Shown here piece after piece: positions 1 to 8,874 of a DNA stretch of 64,000 nt. Below the pieces are notes generated by a model that saw only the letters and a list, made by a program, of their open reading frames with translations, made no database searches and was not told the DNA's origin. The translations under genes were made by a program, and so were the position numbers. Origin of the DNA: Actinomycetota bacterium (lineage in GTDB: Bacteria > Actinomycetota > Acidimicrobiia > Acidimicrobiales > Ilumatobacteraceae). The stretch lies in assembly GCA_030645495.1 (NCBI GenBank), contig JAUSLV010000011.1:437316-501315 (forward strand), read 5' to 3'. How positions within the stretch are numbered: position 1 is the first letter of the stretch; each line of letters begins with the position of its first letter.

Positions 1-109
1 ACTTGCTGCGCTTCTTCGCGACACCGCTCGCCGAGTCGGTGTCGACCGGTTCGATGACGTCGTCGCTGTTGGACTCGATCTCGGTGGGTCGGTATTGGTC
101 GTCGGACAT
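1..109 (-). CDS. N-terminal fragment of an unidentified protein downstream of pafA
   Basis: The gene reads leftward from an ATG at 109 and runs off the window, so only 36 residues are visible. They start MSDDQYRPTEIES, continue with an acidic, disordered-looking stretch rich in Asp, Glu and Ser, and end in the basic run KKRSK. A charged tail like this often precedes a membrane anchor or a folded domain, but nothing here identifies the family. The start is supported by a TAGCGT hexamer (118-123) 8 nt upstream, matching the leaderless pattern seen throughout the window. The gene follows pafA on the same strand with a 50 nt gap, so it may be transcribed both from its own promoter and by read-through. 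No function is proposed. Confidence 0.55.
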   Translation of the reverse strand, partial: MSDDQYRPTEIESNSDDVIEPVDTDSASGVAKKRSK

Positions 110-159
110 CGGCTAGCACGCTACCGGTCGGCGGCCCGCATGACCCGTCGCACACGGCT

Positions 160-1518
160 TCAGAGCGACGCGATCAGCTTCTCCACGCGCTCGTCGCGGC
201 TGCAGAACGGGTCTTTGCAGAGCACGGTGCGCTGCGCCTGGTCGTTCAGCTTCAGGTGCACCCAGTCGACCGTGTAGTCACGTTTGCGCTCCTTGGCGCG
301 CTTGATGAACTCGCCGCGCAGGCGGGCACGGGTGGTCTGGGGCGGGGTGTCGATCGCGTCGTCGATGTCGTGATCGATGCACATCCGCTCGACCATGCCA
401 CGATCCTGCAGTTTGTAGAACGGGCTGCGCTCGCGCGAGATGTCGTGGTACTGCAGATCCAGCAACTGCACGCGTGGGTCGCCCAGTTCGAGGCCGTGGC
501 GAGCGCGGAAGGCTTCGATGAGGCGGTACTTGATCACCCAATCCACCTCTCGATCCAGCTTCAGAGGGTCGTTCTCGATCGTGCTGACGCAGTGTTCCCA
601 CATCTCCAACGCCTTCTGCTCCATCGGCGGAAAGCCCTTCGAGTCGGCGTAGCGCAGCGCCCGGTCGAGGTACTCGCGTTGGATGTCGAGCGCACTGACC
701 TCGCGTCCGTTCGAGAGGCGCACCTTGCGCCGGCAGGTGGGGTCGTGGCTGATGTCGCGGATCGCGCGGATCGGGTTCTCCAGCGTCATGTCGCGCAGGA
801 TCACGGTGGGATCCTCCAACATCCGCAACATGCACGCTGCCGCACCGACCTTCACGAACGTGGTGTATTCGCTCATGTTGCTGTCGCCCACGATCACGTG
901 CAGCCGCCGGTACTTCTCCGCGTCGGCGTGCGGCTCGTCGCGAGTGTTGATGATCGGGCGACTACGGGTGGTCGCGCTGCTGACGCCCTCCCAGATGTGC
1001 TCGGCGCGCTGGGCCATGGAGAACACTGCGCCACGCGCGGTTTGCGACACCTTGCCTGCGCCGGTGTAGATCTGCCGGCTCACCAGGAACGGGATGAGCA
1101 CCTCGGCGTAGTGGGCCATGTCGTCGGTGCGGCTGGTGAGGTAGTTCTCGTGGCAGCCGTAACTGTTGCCGGCGGAGTCGGTGTTGTTCTTGAACAGGTA
1201 GCACGTGCCGCGGATGCCTTCTTCACGGAGCCGCGGCTCGGCTCCGAGCAGCAGGCTCTCCAGGATCCGCTCGCCGGCCTTGTCGTGCACCACGAGGTCG
1301 TAGAGGCTGTCGCACTCCGGGGTGGCGTACTCGGGGTGCGAGCCGACGTCGAGGTACAGGCGCGCACCGTTCTGCAGGAACACGTTGCTGCTGCGCCCCC
1401 AACTGACGACGCGCCGAAACAGGTAGCGGGCCACCTCGTCGGGGCTGAGCCGGCGCTGGCCGCGGAGCGTGCACGTGATGCCGTACTCGTTCTCGAGACC
1501 GAAAATGCGGCGCTCCAT
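160..1518 (-). CDS. pafA: Pup--protein ligase PafA
   Basis: PafA attaches the prokaryotic ubiquitin-like protein Pup to lysines of target proteins, using ATP to activate the C-terminal glutamate of Pup, and so marks them for the proteasome. The 452-residue product has the length of the mycobacterial enzyme and its characteristic stretches: an N-terminal [45 protein letters not shown] and C-terminal [14 protein letters not shown], typical of the glutamine-synthetase-like fold. The frame is open 27 codons further upstream, but the ATG at 1518 gives the family start MERRIFG and has a TACGGT hexamer exactly 6 nt before it. It lies downstream of prcA on the same strand, separated by an opposite-strand HD-GYP gene, so it is probably transcribed on its own. 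Confidence 0.97.
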   Translation of the reverse strand: MERRIFGLENEYGITCTLRGQRRLSPDEVARYLFRRVVSWGRSSNVFLQNGARLYLDVGSHPEYATPECDSLYDLVVHDKAGERILESLLLGAEPRLREEGIRGTCYLFKNNTDSAGNSYGCHENYLTSRTDDMAHYAEVLIPFLVSRQIYTGAGKVSQTARGAVFSMAQRAEHIWEGVSSATTRSRPIINTRDEPHADAEKYRRLHVIVGDSNMSEYTTFVKVGAAACMLRMLEDPTVILRDMTLENPIRAIRDISHDPTCRRKVRLSNGREVSALDIQREYLDRALRYADSKGFPPMEQKALEMWEHCVSTIENDPLKLDREVDWVIKYRLIEAFRARHGLELGDPRVQLLDLQYHDISRERSPFYKLQDRGMVERMCIDHDIDDAIDTPPQTTRARLRGEFIKRAKERKRDYTVDWVHLKLNDQAQRTVLCKDPFCSRDERVEKLIASL

Positions 1519-1524
1519 GCGCGC

Positions 1525-1530
1525 ACCGTA
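1525..1530 (-). promoter_or_regulatory. -10-like TACGGT of pafA (leaderless type)
   Basis: On the minus strand TACGGT ends 6 nt before the pafA ATG, so transcription would start at or next to the start codon. No Shine-Dalgarno sequence lies in between. The call is inferred from the same spacing at many other starts in the window. Confidence 0.5.
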
Positions 1531-1640
1531 GCGCATCGATTCTTCGCGGCCGCCGCAGTGTTGGCATTCGTCACCGCTCGAGGAGTACGTTGATTCCAAA
1601 CCGGGCGTTGTGGCGGGGCTCGCACTCGAGGTGACTGAGC

Positions 1641-2714
1641 ATGCTGACTGACCACAGAGCGGTGACGAACGACACGGTCCTCAACCGGGCCGCGGTTGAT
1701 GCCCTTTCTGCCCATGTGGCGCTGTGTGACAAGCATGGCGTCATCCTCGGTGTCAATGCCGCCTGGCGGCAGTTTGCCGACGACAACGGTGGTGGCCTTC
1801 CCGACTACGGCATCGGTCTCAACTACCTCCGCGTGCTGGAGGCTGCCGTGGAATGGGCACGTGTTAACGGCGCCACGAAGACGGAGATCGCCGTCACGCA
1901 CGGTGTGCGCGTCGGATTCAGCGACGTGCTCTCAGGTCGCCTCCCCCGCTTCCAGATCGAGTACCGCTGCGACGCACCGGGCACGCCCCGGTGGTTCCTC
2001 CTCACGATCAGTCGAGTCACCGACCACCCCTTCGCCTCCGTCCTCGTCGCTCACGAGAACACCACCGCGATCAAGGACGCCGAGGCGGCTCAGCACGAGC
2101 ACCAACGAGTGATGGCGGGCGAGTTCAGCAGCGTCATCGAGGCGATTGCACGCCTCATCGAGCAGCGCGATCCGTACACGGCGGGGCACCAGCGCGGCTC
2201 GGTAGGCTGGTGCAACTTCATCGCCGACGAGATCGGGTTCGACGACGACCGGCGCCAGGGCCTGCTGCTCGGCGCCGGCATCCACGACATCGGCAAGATT
2301 GCCGTCCCGGCTGAGATCCTCACTCGCCCCGGCCGACTCAGTACGCTAGAGATGGAGATGATCCGTGGGCACGCGGCTGCCGGGTACGACGTGCTGCGCG
2401 ACATTGCTTTCCCCTGGCGCATTGCCGACATGGTGCACCAGCACCACGAGAACTTCGACGGCAGTGGGTATCCACTGGGGCTTGCCGGCGAGGAGATCTG
2501 CATTGAGGCACGAATCATCGCCGTGGCCGACATGTTCGACGCGATGACGTCGCACCGTCCGTACCGTGCCGCGCACACCGTCGGCGATGCGATCGACGAG
2601 CTGCGCCGGATGAGTGGCACTCGCTACGACCCCGAGGTCGTGACAGCGATGCTACGGGTGATCGAGCGGGAGATGTCGGACGCGATGTCGGTCACCAAAG
2701 GGTCGCAAGGCTGA
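1641..2714 (+). CDS. PAS-HD-GYP cyclic-di-GMP phosphodiesterase-like protein
   Basis: A 357-residue protein with an N-terminal PAS-like sensor (about residues 20-140) and a C-terminal HD-GYP domain (about 165-345). HD-GYP enzymes hydrolyse c-di-GMP at a two- or three-iron centre. The visible metal-binding and signature segments are GHQ near 182, HDIGK near 214, and [11 protein letters not shown] near 266, the last containing the HHE and GYP motifs. No membrane segment or receiver domain is visible, so it is probably a soluble sensor-effector. The ATG at 1641 has GAGG about 9 nt upstream; TACGTT at 1587-1592 could be a -10 giving a short leader. It is a plus-strand insertion between pafA and prcA, genes that usually lie close together. 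The enzymatic assignment is confident; the signal sensed is unknown. Confidence 0.9.
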   Translation: MLTDHRAVTNDTVLNRAAVDALSAHVALCDKHGVILGVNAAWRQFADDNGGGLPDYGIGLNYLRVLEAAVEWARVNGATKTEIAVTHGVRVGFSDVLSGRLPRFQIEYRCDAPGTPRWFLLTISRVTDHPFASVLVAHENTTAIKDAEAAQHEHQRVMAGEFSSVIEAIARLIEQRDPYTAGHQRGSVGWCNFIADEIGFDDDRRQGLLLGAGIHDIGKIAVPAEILTRPGRLSTLEMEMIRGHAAAGYDVLRDIAFPWRIADMVHQHHENFDGSGYPLGLAGEEICIEARIIAVADMFDAMTSHRPYRAAHTVGDAIDELRRMSGTRYDPEVVTAMLRVIEREMSDAMSVTKGSQG

Positions 2715-2769
2715 ACCAATCGGCGGCAGTGAGCACTTCTCTCGATGCAGCCCCCAGTGGGTAACGGGC

Positions 2770-3450
2770 TCAGCCCGTCAGCGCCTCGGCCACGAACTCG
2801 TCGGTGAGCCGCCGGAAGCACCGCCGGCCGTTGAGCCGTGAGAGGACCGCGACTTCCAGATCGGTGGCGGCCAACACGCGGTCGGTGCCGCTGAGGGCCT
2901 TTGTGGCGGCTTGCACGACAGTGGCGAGCGCCTGGCCCTCCGCGTAGGACTCCTTCATCCGTCCGCCGATGGCTTCCGCGTCACCGCCCAGCACCGTGTA
3001 GGTGCGCTCGTCGATCACGGTGCCGTCGTACAGGATGTGGAACATCTGGTCGCCTGCCGAGGCGACGCCCACTTCGGCAACGAGGATCTCCACCTCGAGC
3101 GGCTTCATCTCGTGGGTGAAGATCTGCCCGAGGATCTGCGCATAGTTGTTGGCCAGGCTGCGGGCATCGACGTCGTCGCGGCTGTACTGGAACCCCTTGA
3201 GGTCGGCGGCGCGAACGCCGGCGACCCGCAGTTGGTCGAACTCGTTGTATTTGCCCACACCGGCGAACGCGATGCGGTCGTAGATCTCGCTGATCTTGCG
3301 CAGCGTGTTGCTGGGGTTCTCGGCCACCAGCACGATCCCGTCGGCGTAGCGCACGGCCACGGCGGCGCGCCCGCGGGCAATGCCCTTGCGCGCGTAGTCG
3401 GCACGGTCTTTCATCACCTGCTCGGGGGCGACGTAGAAGGGCATGTTCAT
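2770..3450 (-). CDS. prcA: 20S proteasome alpha subunit PrcA
   Basis: PrcA forms the two outer heptameric rings of the bacterial 20S proteasome, gates substrate entry and docks the ARC/Mpa ATPase. The 226-residue product begins MNMPFYVAPEQVMKDR and contains RKGIARGR and VAENPSNTLRKISEIYDR, as expected for the actinobacterial alpha subunit. It lacks the N-terminal Thr of beta subunits. The frame is open 57 codons upstream, but the ATG at 3450 overlaps the prcB stop as ATGA, so the subunits are translationally coupled in the order prcB-prcA. A second ATG two codons later (3444) is an alternative. The C-terminus is short and ends EALTG, without the long acidic tail of the M. tuberculosis protein. 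Confidence 0.96.
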   Translation of the reverse strand: MNMPFYVAPEQVMKDRADYARKGIARGRAAVAVRYADGIVLVAENPSNTLRKISEIYDRIAFAGVGKYNEFDQLRVAGVRAADLKGFQYSRDDVDARSLANNYAQILGQIFTHEMKPLEVEILVAEVGVASAGDQMFHILYDGTVIDERTYTVLGGDAEAIGGRMKESYAEGQALATVVQAATKALSGTDRVLAATDLEVAVLSRLNGRRCFRRLTDEFVAEALTG

Positions 3451-4238
3451 CGGCTGCGCACCTCCGTCACGATCGACTCGAACACCGTGGCGAGCTCGCT
3501 GTCGTCGAGCCGCTGCCACCCGTCGGTGGTGATGGTGGCCACCACCGGGTAGATGCCGCGCAACGCGTCGACCCCGCCGGTGGCGGAATCGGCGTCGGCG
3601 GCCTCCCACAGGCCACGGCACGCGAGTGCCACCGCAGCGGCACGATCGAGCGCATCGCGCCAGCCGATCTTGATCACCGTGCCGGCATGAAGGCTGCCGG
3701 AGCCCGTGGCCACGTAGTCGTGCTCTTCGTAGCGGCCACCGGTGACGTCGTAGGTGAACAACCGGCCGACGCTGCGCAGCAGGTCGTAGCCGGCGAAAAT
3801 GGGTATCACCACCATGCCTTGCATTGCTGCCGGCAGGTTGCCGCGCACCATCATGCTCAGCTGGTTGGCCTTACCCTCCAGGCTGAGGTGCGTGCCCTCC
3901 ACCTTCTCGTAGTGCTCGAGCTGCAGCTGGAACAGCTTCACCATCTCCATGGCGGGCCCGGCGGCACCGGCGATGGCGACACCGCTGTACTCGTCGGCCT
4001 GCACCACCTTCTCCATGCCACGGTGGCTGATCAGGTTGCCGCTGGTGGCACGCCGATCGCCGGCCATCACCACACCGTCGGCATAGCGCAGTGCGACGCA
4101 CGTGGTGGCGTGCGGCACCGACAGCTCGGCGGCAACCGCTCCGCTGACCTCGATCGAGGCGCCCAGCCCGACACGTTTGAGCAACTCGGGAAAGCTGGAG
4201 CCGGGGTCGGCGCCCGGTGTGAACATCGGCATCGACAT
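3447..4238 (-). CDS. prcB: 20S proteasome beta subunit PrcB (proprotein)
   Basis: PrcB is the catalytic subunit of the inner proteasome rings. Autocleavage of a propeptide exposes an N-terminal Thr that is the nucleophile. The mature chain should begin at TTCVALRYADG; MAGDRRATSGNLIS follows, with the catalytic-site Asp and Arg of the family. The residue before the processed Thr is Ala, where Gly is usual. Start choice is open: a GTG at 4253 overlaps the end of pup and gives a 49-residue propeptide, while ATGs at 4238 and 4232 give shorter ones. I use 4238 because it lies just after the pup stop and is an ATG. It is co-transcribed with pup and overlaps prcA by 4 nt. Confidence 0.94.
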   Translation of the reverse strand: MSMPMFTPGADPGSSFPELLKRVGLGASIEVSGAVAAELSVPHATTCVALRYADGVVMAGDRRATSGNLISHRGMEKVVQADEYSGVAIAGAAGPAMEMVKLFQLQLEHYEKVEGTHLSLEGKANQLSMMVRGNLPAAMQGMVVIPIFAGYDLLRSVGRLFTYDVTGGRYEEHDYVATGSGSLHAGTVIKIGWRDALDRAAAVALACRGLWEAADADSATGGVDALRGIYPVVATITTDGWQRLDDSELATVFESIVTEVRSR

Positions 4239-4242
4239 GGTG

Positions 4243-4437
4243 CTACTGGCCACCCTTTTGCACGTACGACTTCACGAAGTCCTCAGCGTTGGTCTCCAAC
4301 ACTTCGTCGATCTCGTCGAGCAGGTCGTCGAGTTCGGCCTTCAGCTTGTCGCCGGTGGCGGCAACCACGGGTGCCTCGTCGACGGTCTCCTCGGTGCGGG
4401 CGGGTGTCGGTTTCTGCTTCTGCGTTCGCTCAGCCAT
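4243..4437 (-). CDS. pup: Prokaryotic ubiquitin-like protein Pup
   Basis: Pup is the small, intrinsically disordered tag of the actinobacterial proteasome. The 64-residue product is charged throughout, has a central helical, coiled-coil-prone segment ([17 protein letters not shown]) that binds the ATPase coiled coil, and ends in Gly-Gly-Gln. The terminal Gln means that Dop must deamidate it to Glu before PafA can use it. A Shine-Dalgarno-like AGAGGA lies about 6 nt before the ATG at 4437. It sits in its usual place immediately upstream of prcB, with dop 39 nt further upstream on the same strand, so dop-pup-prcB-prcA probably form one operon. Confidence 0.98.
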   Translation of the reverse strand: MAERTQKQKPTPARTEETVDEAPVVAATGDKLKAELDDLLDEIDEVLETNAEDFVKSYVQKGGQ

Positions 4438-4476
4438 GTGGTCCTCTGCGTGTACGAAGTGCTCGCATCACTTGCC

Positions 4477-5973
4477 TCACGACCCCAGCTTGGCCAGCAG
4501 CTCGGCCGGGGTCTCGCTCTCGTCGATCAACCTAGCCACGTATTCGGCAGTGCCGCGCAACGGTTCCATCATCGGTACGCGGCGCAACGGGTCGCGACCG
4601 ATGTCGAACACGATGCTGTCCCAGTTGGCGGCGGCGATCTGGTCGGGCCACTTCGCCAGGCACCGTCCGCGGAAGTAGGCACGCGTCGTTGTGGGCGGTT
4701 CGGTCATTGCCCGGTGCACGTCGGCCGGGTCGGTGAGCACGTCGAGGCCCACCTTGCGCGCCAGGCACTTGTCGGCGCGCAGGTCGTGGTACTGCAGGTC
4801 GAGTGCCTTCAGGCGGGCGTCGCCGGGGCGTGCGCCGTGACGTTCGGCGTAAGCGTTCACGATGCGCCGCTTCGCCACCCAGTCCACCTGGTGGGCCACG
4901 CTGTCGGGATCCCGCTCCAGGCCGCTGAGGATGCCCTCCCACAGGCCCAGCACTTCCGTGCCCACGTCCTCCCCCACTGCCTCCAGGCCGTGCGAGCGCT
5001 CGTACTTGCGGGCTCGCTCGAGCAGCTCGAACTGCACCTGCAGCGCCGTGATGCGGCGACCGTTGCGCAGCAGGATCGTGCGCTGCAGCGACGGGTCGTG
5101 GCTCACCTGCCGGATCGCGTTCACCGGGTTGGCGATCGTGAGGTCGTCGCCCAACACGTCGTCCTCGATCATCGCCAGCACGATGCATGCGGCGCCCAGC
5201 TTCACCAGGGTGGCGGTCTCGCTCATGTTGGCGTCGCCGACGATCACGTGCAGCCGCCGGTACTTGGTGGGGTCGCAGTGGGGTTCGTCGCGGGTGTTCA
5301 CGATCGGCCGCTTCAGCGTGGTCTCCAAGCCCACCTCTTCCTCGAAGAAGTCGGCGCGCTGGCTCAGCTGGAACGGCACCTCGCCGGCACTCGTGCCCGG
5401 CAGCTCGCACCCCACCTTGCCGGCGCCCACCACCACCTGGCGGGTGACGAAGTGCGGCGTGATCTGCTGCACGATCCGGGCGAACGGCACCTCGCGGGCG
5501 ACGAGGTAATTCTCGTGGCAGCCATAGCTGTTGCCCTTGCCGTCGGAGTTGTTCTTGTGGCACAGCACCTCTGCGCCGCTGGGCAGCAGCGCCTGCGCGG
5601 CACGCATGCTGGCCCACACGATCTCTTCTGCAGCTCGGTCGAACACCAGCGCCTCGCGAGCGGTGAGGCACTCGGGGGTGCTGATCTCGGGGTGTGCGTG
5701 ATCCACGTAGTAGCGCGCGCCGTTGGTGAGCACGGCGTTCACCAGGCTGGTCTCGATCTCGGGCATCAGCAGGTCGTCGATGCGGAACCCGCGGGCGTCG
5801 CTGCCGGGGTGTTCGTCCTCGAAGTCCCATCCGACCCGCCGTGAGTTGGCTGCCAAGTAGGCGTTGATCAGCAACGACGAAGCCGTCACCGGGTTGGCCG
5901 CAGTGTCGGACACGGGCCCGCGCACGAGAATGCCGTACTCGGTCTCGATGCCGCAGACCTTCGGAATGGCCAT
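4477..5973 (-). CDS. dop: Pup deamidase/depupylase Dop
   Basis: Dop deamidates the C-terminal Gln of Pup and removes Pup from conjugates. It is a PafA paralogue; both are encoded here. The 498-residue product begins MAIPKVCGIETEYGI and then carries the roughly 40-residue Dop-specific loop (GPVSDTAANPVTASS onward) that PafA lacks. The shared core includes [17 protein letters not shown] and [16 protein letters not shown]. The frame extends 11 codons upstream, but the ATG at 5973 matches the family N-terminus and has TAGGGT 7 nt before it. It heads the dop-pup-prcB-prcA operon. A G-rich tract and a long palindrome lie 40-140 nt upstream. Confidence 0.96.
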   Translation of the reverse strand: MAIPKVCGIETEYGILVRGPVSDTAANPVTASSLLINAYLAANSRRVGWDFEDEHPGSDARGFRIDDLLMPEIETSLVNAVLTNGARYYVDHAHPEISTPECLTAREALVFDRAAEEIVWASMRAAQALLPSGAEVLCHKNNSDGKGNSYGCHENYLVAREVPFARIVQQITPHFVTRQVVVGAGKVGCELPGTSAGEVPFQLSQRADFFEEEVGLETTLKRPIVNTRDEPHCDPTKYRRLHVIVGDANMSETATLVKLGAACIVLAMIEDDVLGDDLTIANPVNAIRQVSHDPSLQRTILLRNGRRITALQVQFELLERARKYERSHGLEAVGEDVGTEVLGLWEGILSGLERDPDSVAHQVDWVAKRRIVNAYAERHGARPGDARLKALDLQYHDLRADKCLARKVGLDVLTDPADVHRAMTEPPTTTRAYFRGRCLAKWPDQIAAANWDSIVFDIGRDPLRRVPMMEPLRGTAEYVARLIDESETPAELLAKLGS

Positions 5974-5980
5974 GACCGGC

Positions 5981-5986
5981 ACCCTA
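5981..5986 (-). promoter_or_regulatory. -10-like TAGGGT of the dop-pup-prcBA operon
   Basis: TAGGGT on the minus strand ends 7 nt before the dop ATG. The same bases could also act as a weak Shine-Dalgarno (AGGG), so leadered initiation cannot be excluded. Confidence 0.4.
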
Positions 5987-6013
5987 ATCCGCATTGCCGG
6001 CCCCATCCCCGCG

Positions 6014-6064
6014 TTCCCCCCACCTCACCCCGCCCCCACCCCGCCCCCACCCCGCCCCGCCCCA
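6014..6064 (-). promoter_or_regulatory. G-rich tract with G-quadruplex potential upstream of dop
   Basis: The plus strand here is almost pure C in runs of four to six separated by single A, G or AC. The minus strand, which is the coding strand of dop, therefore holds many runs of four or more G. This satisfies the usual G4 pattern several times over. It lies between the dop promoter and the palindrome at 6069-6115. Confidence 0.5.
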
Positions 6065-6068
6065 GGTT

Positions 6069-6115
6069 GCGTTTGTAGAGAAGCGCAGCATGACGCTGCG
6101 GTTCTCTACAAACGC
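6069..6115. repeat. Palindromic element, copy 1
   Basis: Two 21-base arms (6069-6089 and 6095-6115) pair with a single mismatch around a 5-base loop. The outer half, GCGTTTGTAGAGAA, resembles two perfect palindromes at 28771-28815 and 29721-29767. Here it lies between divergent genes, so it is not simply a transcription terminator. Confidence 0.8.
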
Positions 6116-6140
6116 GGCGACCGTGGGGCAGACTTCGGGG

Positions 6141-7013
6141 ATGACGGATTGGTTCGAGGTCACCCGGCGGAACGCGCGCAGCGTGCAGACCACGATCGGC
6201 TGGATCTATTGGGATCCGGGTGCGGTGCAGCGCTACCAGGCGCTGGGGCTGCCGGAGGGCTTCGCCGGCCCGCTGGGCTACATCGCCGCTCGCTCCGCCC
6301 CGCTCGCCGGTGCCGGGCCGGAGGCCGTGATCGCTGCGTTCGGCTCGATCAGCCGGATGGGCATCGAGGGTGCCTTCAGGCTGCTGGGCACGCCCGACCG
6401 GTTCCGCGAGTTGTGGGACGCCCGCGACGCTGCGGTGGCCGAGGGACTGCGCACGTTCACGCCCGAGATCGTCGAGCCGCTCACGCGGTACGGCGAGTTG
6501 CTGTGGCCCGTGGTGCAGCAACTCCCCCAAGTGGGTCGGGTGTTCTTCGGCGCCCACCTGGCGATGCCCCGGCCCACGGACCCACTGCTGTCCGGCTGGC
6601 ACGCGATCAACTGCCTGCGCGAGTGGCGTGGCGACACCCACTGGGCCTTGGTGGTCGCTGCCGGCCTCACTCACGCCGAAGCGTCGATCCTGCACAACGC
6701 CTGGCTGGGCTACGAGCCCGATTGGCTGGCGAAGTCGCGTGGCAGCACACCCGACGACATTGAGCAGGGCTGGCACCGCCTGGAGACCAAGGGCCTCGCC
6801 GGTGATCGCACGGTCACTGCGGATGGCATCGCGCTGCGCCAACGGCTCGAGAACGACACCGACCGGCTGACCACCTTGCCGTGGGAACTGCTGGGCGAGG
6901 CCGACTCGACTCGTTTCGCTGAACTGTTCGAGCCGCCGTGCGTCACGCTGTTGCAGCGCGTCGACATCACCGCCGGCCCCAACTACCAACCGGCCTCGCG
7001 GCTGCGGACGTAG
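6141..7013 (+). CDS. SCO6745/SalK-like protein of unknown function
   Basis: The protein is 290 residues from the ATG at 6141 (MTDWFEVTRRNARS). The general pattern, with an early segment on Tyr/Trp and a Pro-Glu-X-Gly-Phe region, then ARSAPLAGAGPEAVIAAF, is that of the SCO6745 family (also named SalK), helical proteins of unknown function found in actinomycetes. No catalytic motif, signal peptide or membrane helix is visible. The frame is open back to 5994, but that region is the C-rich tract and palindrome and is not credible coding. It ends 2 nt from the stop of the convergent ARC gene. Like the HD-GYP gene, it is a plus-strand interruption of the proteasome locus. The family call is moderate. 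Confidence 0.75.
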   Translation: MTDWFEVTRRNARSVQTTIGWIYWDPGAVQRYQALGLPEGFAGPLGYIAARSAPLAGAGPEAVIAAFGSISRMGIEGAFRLLGTPDRFRELWDARDAAVAEGLRTFTPEIVEPLTRYGELLWPVVQQLPQVGRVFFGAHLAMPRPTDPLLSGWHAINCLREWRGDTHWALVVAAGLTHAEASILHNAWLGYEPDWLAKSRGSTPDDIEQGWHRLETKGLAGDRTVTADGIALRQRLENDTDRLTTLPWELLGEADSTRFAELFEPPCVTLLQRVDITAGPNYQPASRLRT

Positions 7014-7015
7014 CG

Positions 7016-8752
7016 CTAGAGGTACTGGCCGGTGGCGACGCGCTCGATGGCGCGGCCGCCGGTGCTGGTGACGGCCTCGCGGCCCTTCACCAGGGTGCGG
7101 ATGAACACGATCCGCTCGCCCTTCTTGCCGCTGATCTTCGCCCAGTCGTCCGGGTTCGTCGTGTTCGGCAGGTCCTCGTGCTCCTTGTATTCCTGGCGGA
7201 TGCTGTCCAGGAGGTCGTCGAGGCACACGCCACGGGCGCCGCCGGCGATGACACGCTTGATCGCCAGCTTCTTGGCCCGGCGCACGATGTTTTCGATCAT
7301 TGCCCCTGACGCGAAGTCCTTGTAGTAGAGGATCTCCTTGTCGCCGTTCTGGTACGTGACTTCGAGGAACTGGTTGGCCGCATCGTCGCGGTACATCTCG
7401 GCCACCGTCGCGTCGATCATCGACGGGATGTCGGCACCGGCAGCGATCGGGATCTCATCGGTGAGGTACTGGGCGAAGATCTGCTTCGCCGCAGTCTGGT
7501 TGGGGCGTTCGATCTTGATCTTCACGTCGAGGCGGCCAGGGCGCAGGATCGCCGGGTCGATGAGGTCTTCACGGTTCGTCGCCCCGATCACGATCACGTT
7601 GCGCAGGCCCTCGACACCGTCGATCTCGGCCAGCAACTGCGGCACGATCGTGCTCTCCATGTCGCTGCTGATGCCCGAGCCACGGGTGCGGAACATCGAG
7701 TCCATCTCGTCGAAGAACACGATGACCGGCCAGCCCTCTTCGCTCTTCTCACGCGCCCGCTGGAACACGAGGCGGATCTGGCGCTCGGTTTCTCCGACGT
7801 ACTTGTTGAGCAGCTCGGGGCCCTTGATGTTGATGAAGTAGCTGCGGCCCTTCTCGCCCCCGGTCTTCTCGGCCACCTTCTTGGCGAGCGAGTTGGCGAC
7901 GGCCTTGGCGATCAGCGTCTTGCCACAGCCGGGCGGGCCGTAGAGCAGGATGCCCTTGGGTGCGGGCAGACGGTGCTCGGCGAACAAGTCGCTGTACAGG
8001 AATGGCAACTCCACTGCGTCGGCGATCTGCTCGATCTGCGTGTCGAGGCCACCGATGTCGGCGTAGGAGATGTCGGGCACCTCCTCCAGCAGCAGATCCT
8101 CCACCTCGGGCCGTTGCAGCTTCTCGAGCAGCAGGTTGCTGCGCGTGTCGAGCCGCATGGTGTCGCCACTGCGCAGGTGCACACCACGCAGCGAGTCGGA
8201 CAACTCGCAGACGCGCTCTTCGTCGGCGCGGCCGGTGACCACCGCGCGCACGCCATCGTCGAGCAGCTCTTTGATCGTGACCACTTCGCCGGTGATCTCG
8301 GACTGCCTGGCCAGCACAACGTTGAAGCTCTCGTTGAGCACGACCTCGGCCCCTCGGTCGACCGCGTCGTGCTCGATGTCGGGGTGCAGGCCGACGCGCA
8401 TCTTGCGGCCGGCGGTCAGCACGTCGACCGTGCCGTCGTCGTTCTTGCCCACCACCACGCCGTACGCGGATGGCGGCTGGGTGAGCTTCTCGACCTCTTC
8501 GCGGAGCGATGCGATGTGCTCGCGCGCCTCGCGCAGCGTGTAGCTGAGCTTCTCGTTCTGCGATGTGGCCTGCGCGAGCTGGCCCTTGGTTTCGAGCAGG
8601 CGCTCCTCCAGCGCACGCTGGCGCTTGGGTGCGTCGGCCAGCTTGCGCCGCAGTTGGTTGATCTCCTCGTCGAGCACGGTGACCTGCGCCTGCAGGATCG
8701 CGATCGACTCCTGGGTGTCAGTGTGCGGCTCGCGTGCGTCACCGTCGCTCAT
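7016..8752 (-). CDS. arc: Proteasome-associated AAA ATPase ARC/Mpa
   Basis: ARC/Mpa is the hexameric unfoldase that recognises Pup through its coiled coil and feeds pupylated proteins into the proteasome. The 578 residues show the full architecture: an N-terminal coiled coil (about 15-95), tandem OB domains (about 96-240) and an AAA module with Walker A GPPGCGKT, Walker [11 protein letters not shown] and an Arg-rich [20 protein letters not shown] segment. The chain ends GQYL, the penultimate-Tyr motif that inserts into the alpha ring. The ATG at 8752 has TAGGTT 6 nt upstream and gives the usual start. It is separated from dop by the SCO6745-like gene and diverges from the ferredoxin. Confidence 0.97.
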   Translation of the reverse strand: MSDGDAREPHTDTQESIAILQAQVTVLDEEINQLRRKLADAPKRQRALEERLLETKGQLAQATSQNEKLSYTLREAREHIASLREEVEKLTQPPSAYGVVVGKNDDGTVDVLTAGRKMRVGLHPDIEHDAVDRGAEVVLNESFNVVLARQSEITGEVVTIKELLDDGVRAVVTGRADEERVCELSDSLRGVHLRSGDTMRLDTRSNLLLEKLQRPEVEDLLLEEVPDISYADIGGLDTQIEQIADAVELPFLYSDLFAEHRLPAPKGILLYGPPGCGKTLIAKAVANSLAKKVAEKTGGEKGRSYFINIKGPELLNKYVGETERQIRLVFQRAREKSEEGWPVIVFFDEMDSMFRTRGSGISSDMESTIVPQLLAEIDGVEGLRNVIVIGATNREDLIDPAILRPGRLDVKIKIERPNQTAAKQIFAQYLTDEIPIAAGADIPSMIDATVAEMYRDDAANQFLEVTYQNGDKEILYYKDFASGAMIENIVRRAKKLAIKRVIAGGARGVCLDDLLDSIRQEYKEHEDLPNTTNPDDWAKISGKKGERIVFIRTLVKGREAVTSTGGRAIERVATGQYL

Positions 8753-8758
8753 GGCAGG

Positions 8759-8764
8759 AACCTA
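8759..8764 (-). promoter_or_regulatory. -10-like TAGGTT of arc (leaderless type)
   Basis: TAGGTT on the minus strand ends 6 nt before the arc ATG; no Shine-Dalgarno sequence fits in between. Confidence 0.5.
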
Positions 8765-8808
8765 ACACCGCGAACGTCCAAGATTGATCGCAGGTTCGTC
8801 GCATGGAC

Positions 8809-8837
8809 TTCGCACGACAGAGGCCGACCTGTATGCT
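8809..8837 (+). promoter_or_regulatory. Sigma-70-type promoter of the ferredoxin gene
   Basis: TTCGCA (8809-8814) and TATGCT (8832-8837) are separated by 17 bases, the ideal spacing. A leader of about 30 nt follows, carrying a strong Shine-Dalgarno AGGAG (8862-8866) 8 nt before the ATG. This differs from the leaderless starts elsewhere in the window. Confidence 0.5.
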
Positions 8838-8874
8838 CACACTTGTCTGACCCTCGGAATTAGGAGACAACAAC

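Noticed and set aside
256..1593. Long plus-strand open frame opposite pafA
   Set aside because: A GC-rich shadow of pafA; its translation is low-complexity Val/Ala/His/Arg and matches no family, while the minus-strand product is a clear PafA.
4102..5844. Long plus-strand frame opposite dop and prcB
   Set aside because: Shadow frame. Dop, Pup and PrcB on the other strand are unmistakable, and the codon use of this frame is unlike the real genes.
5974..6140. Palindrome copy 1 as a simple terminator
   Set aside because: It lies between divergent genes where no transcript should end.
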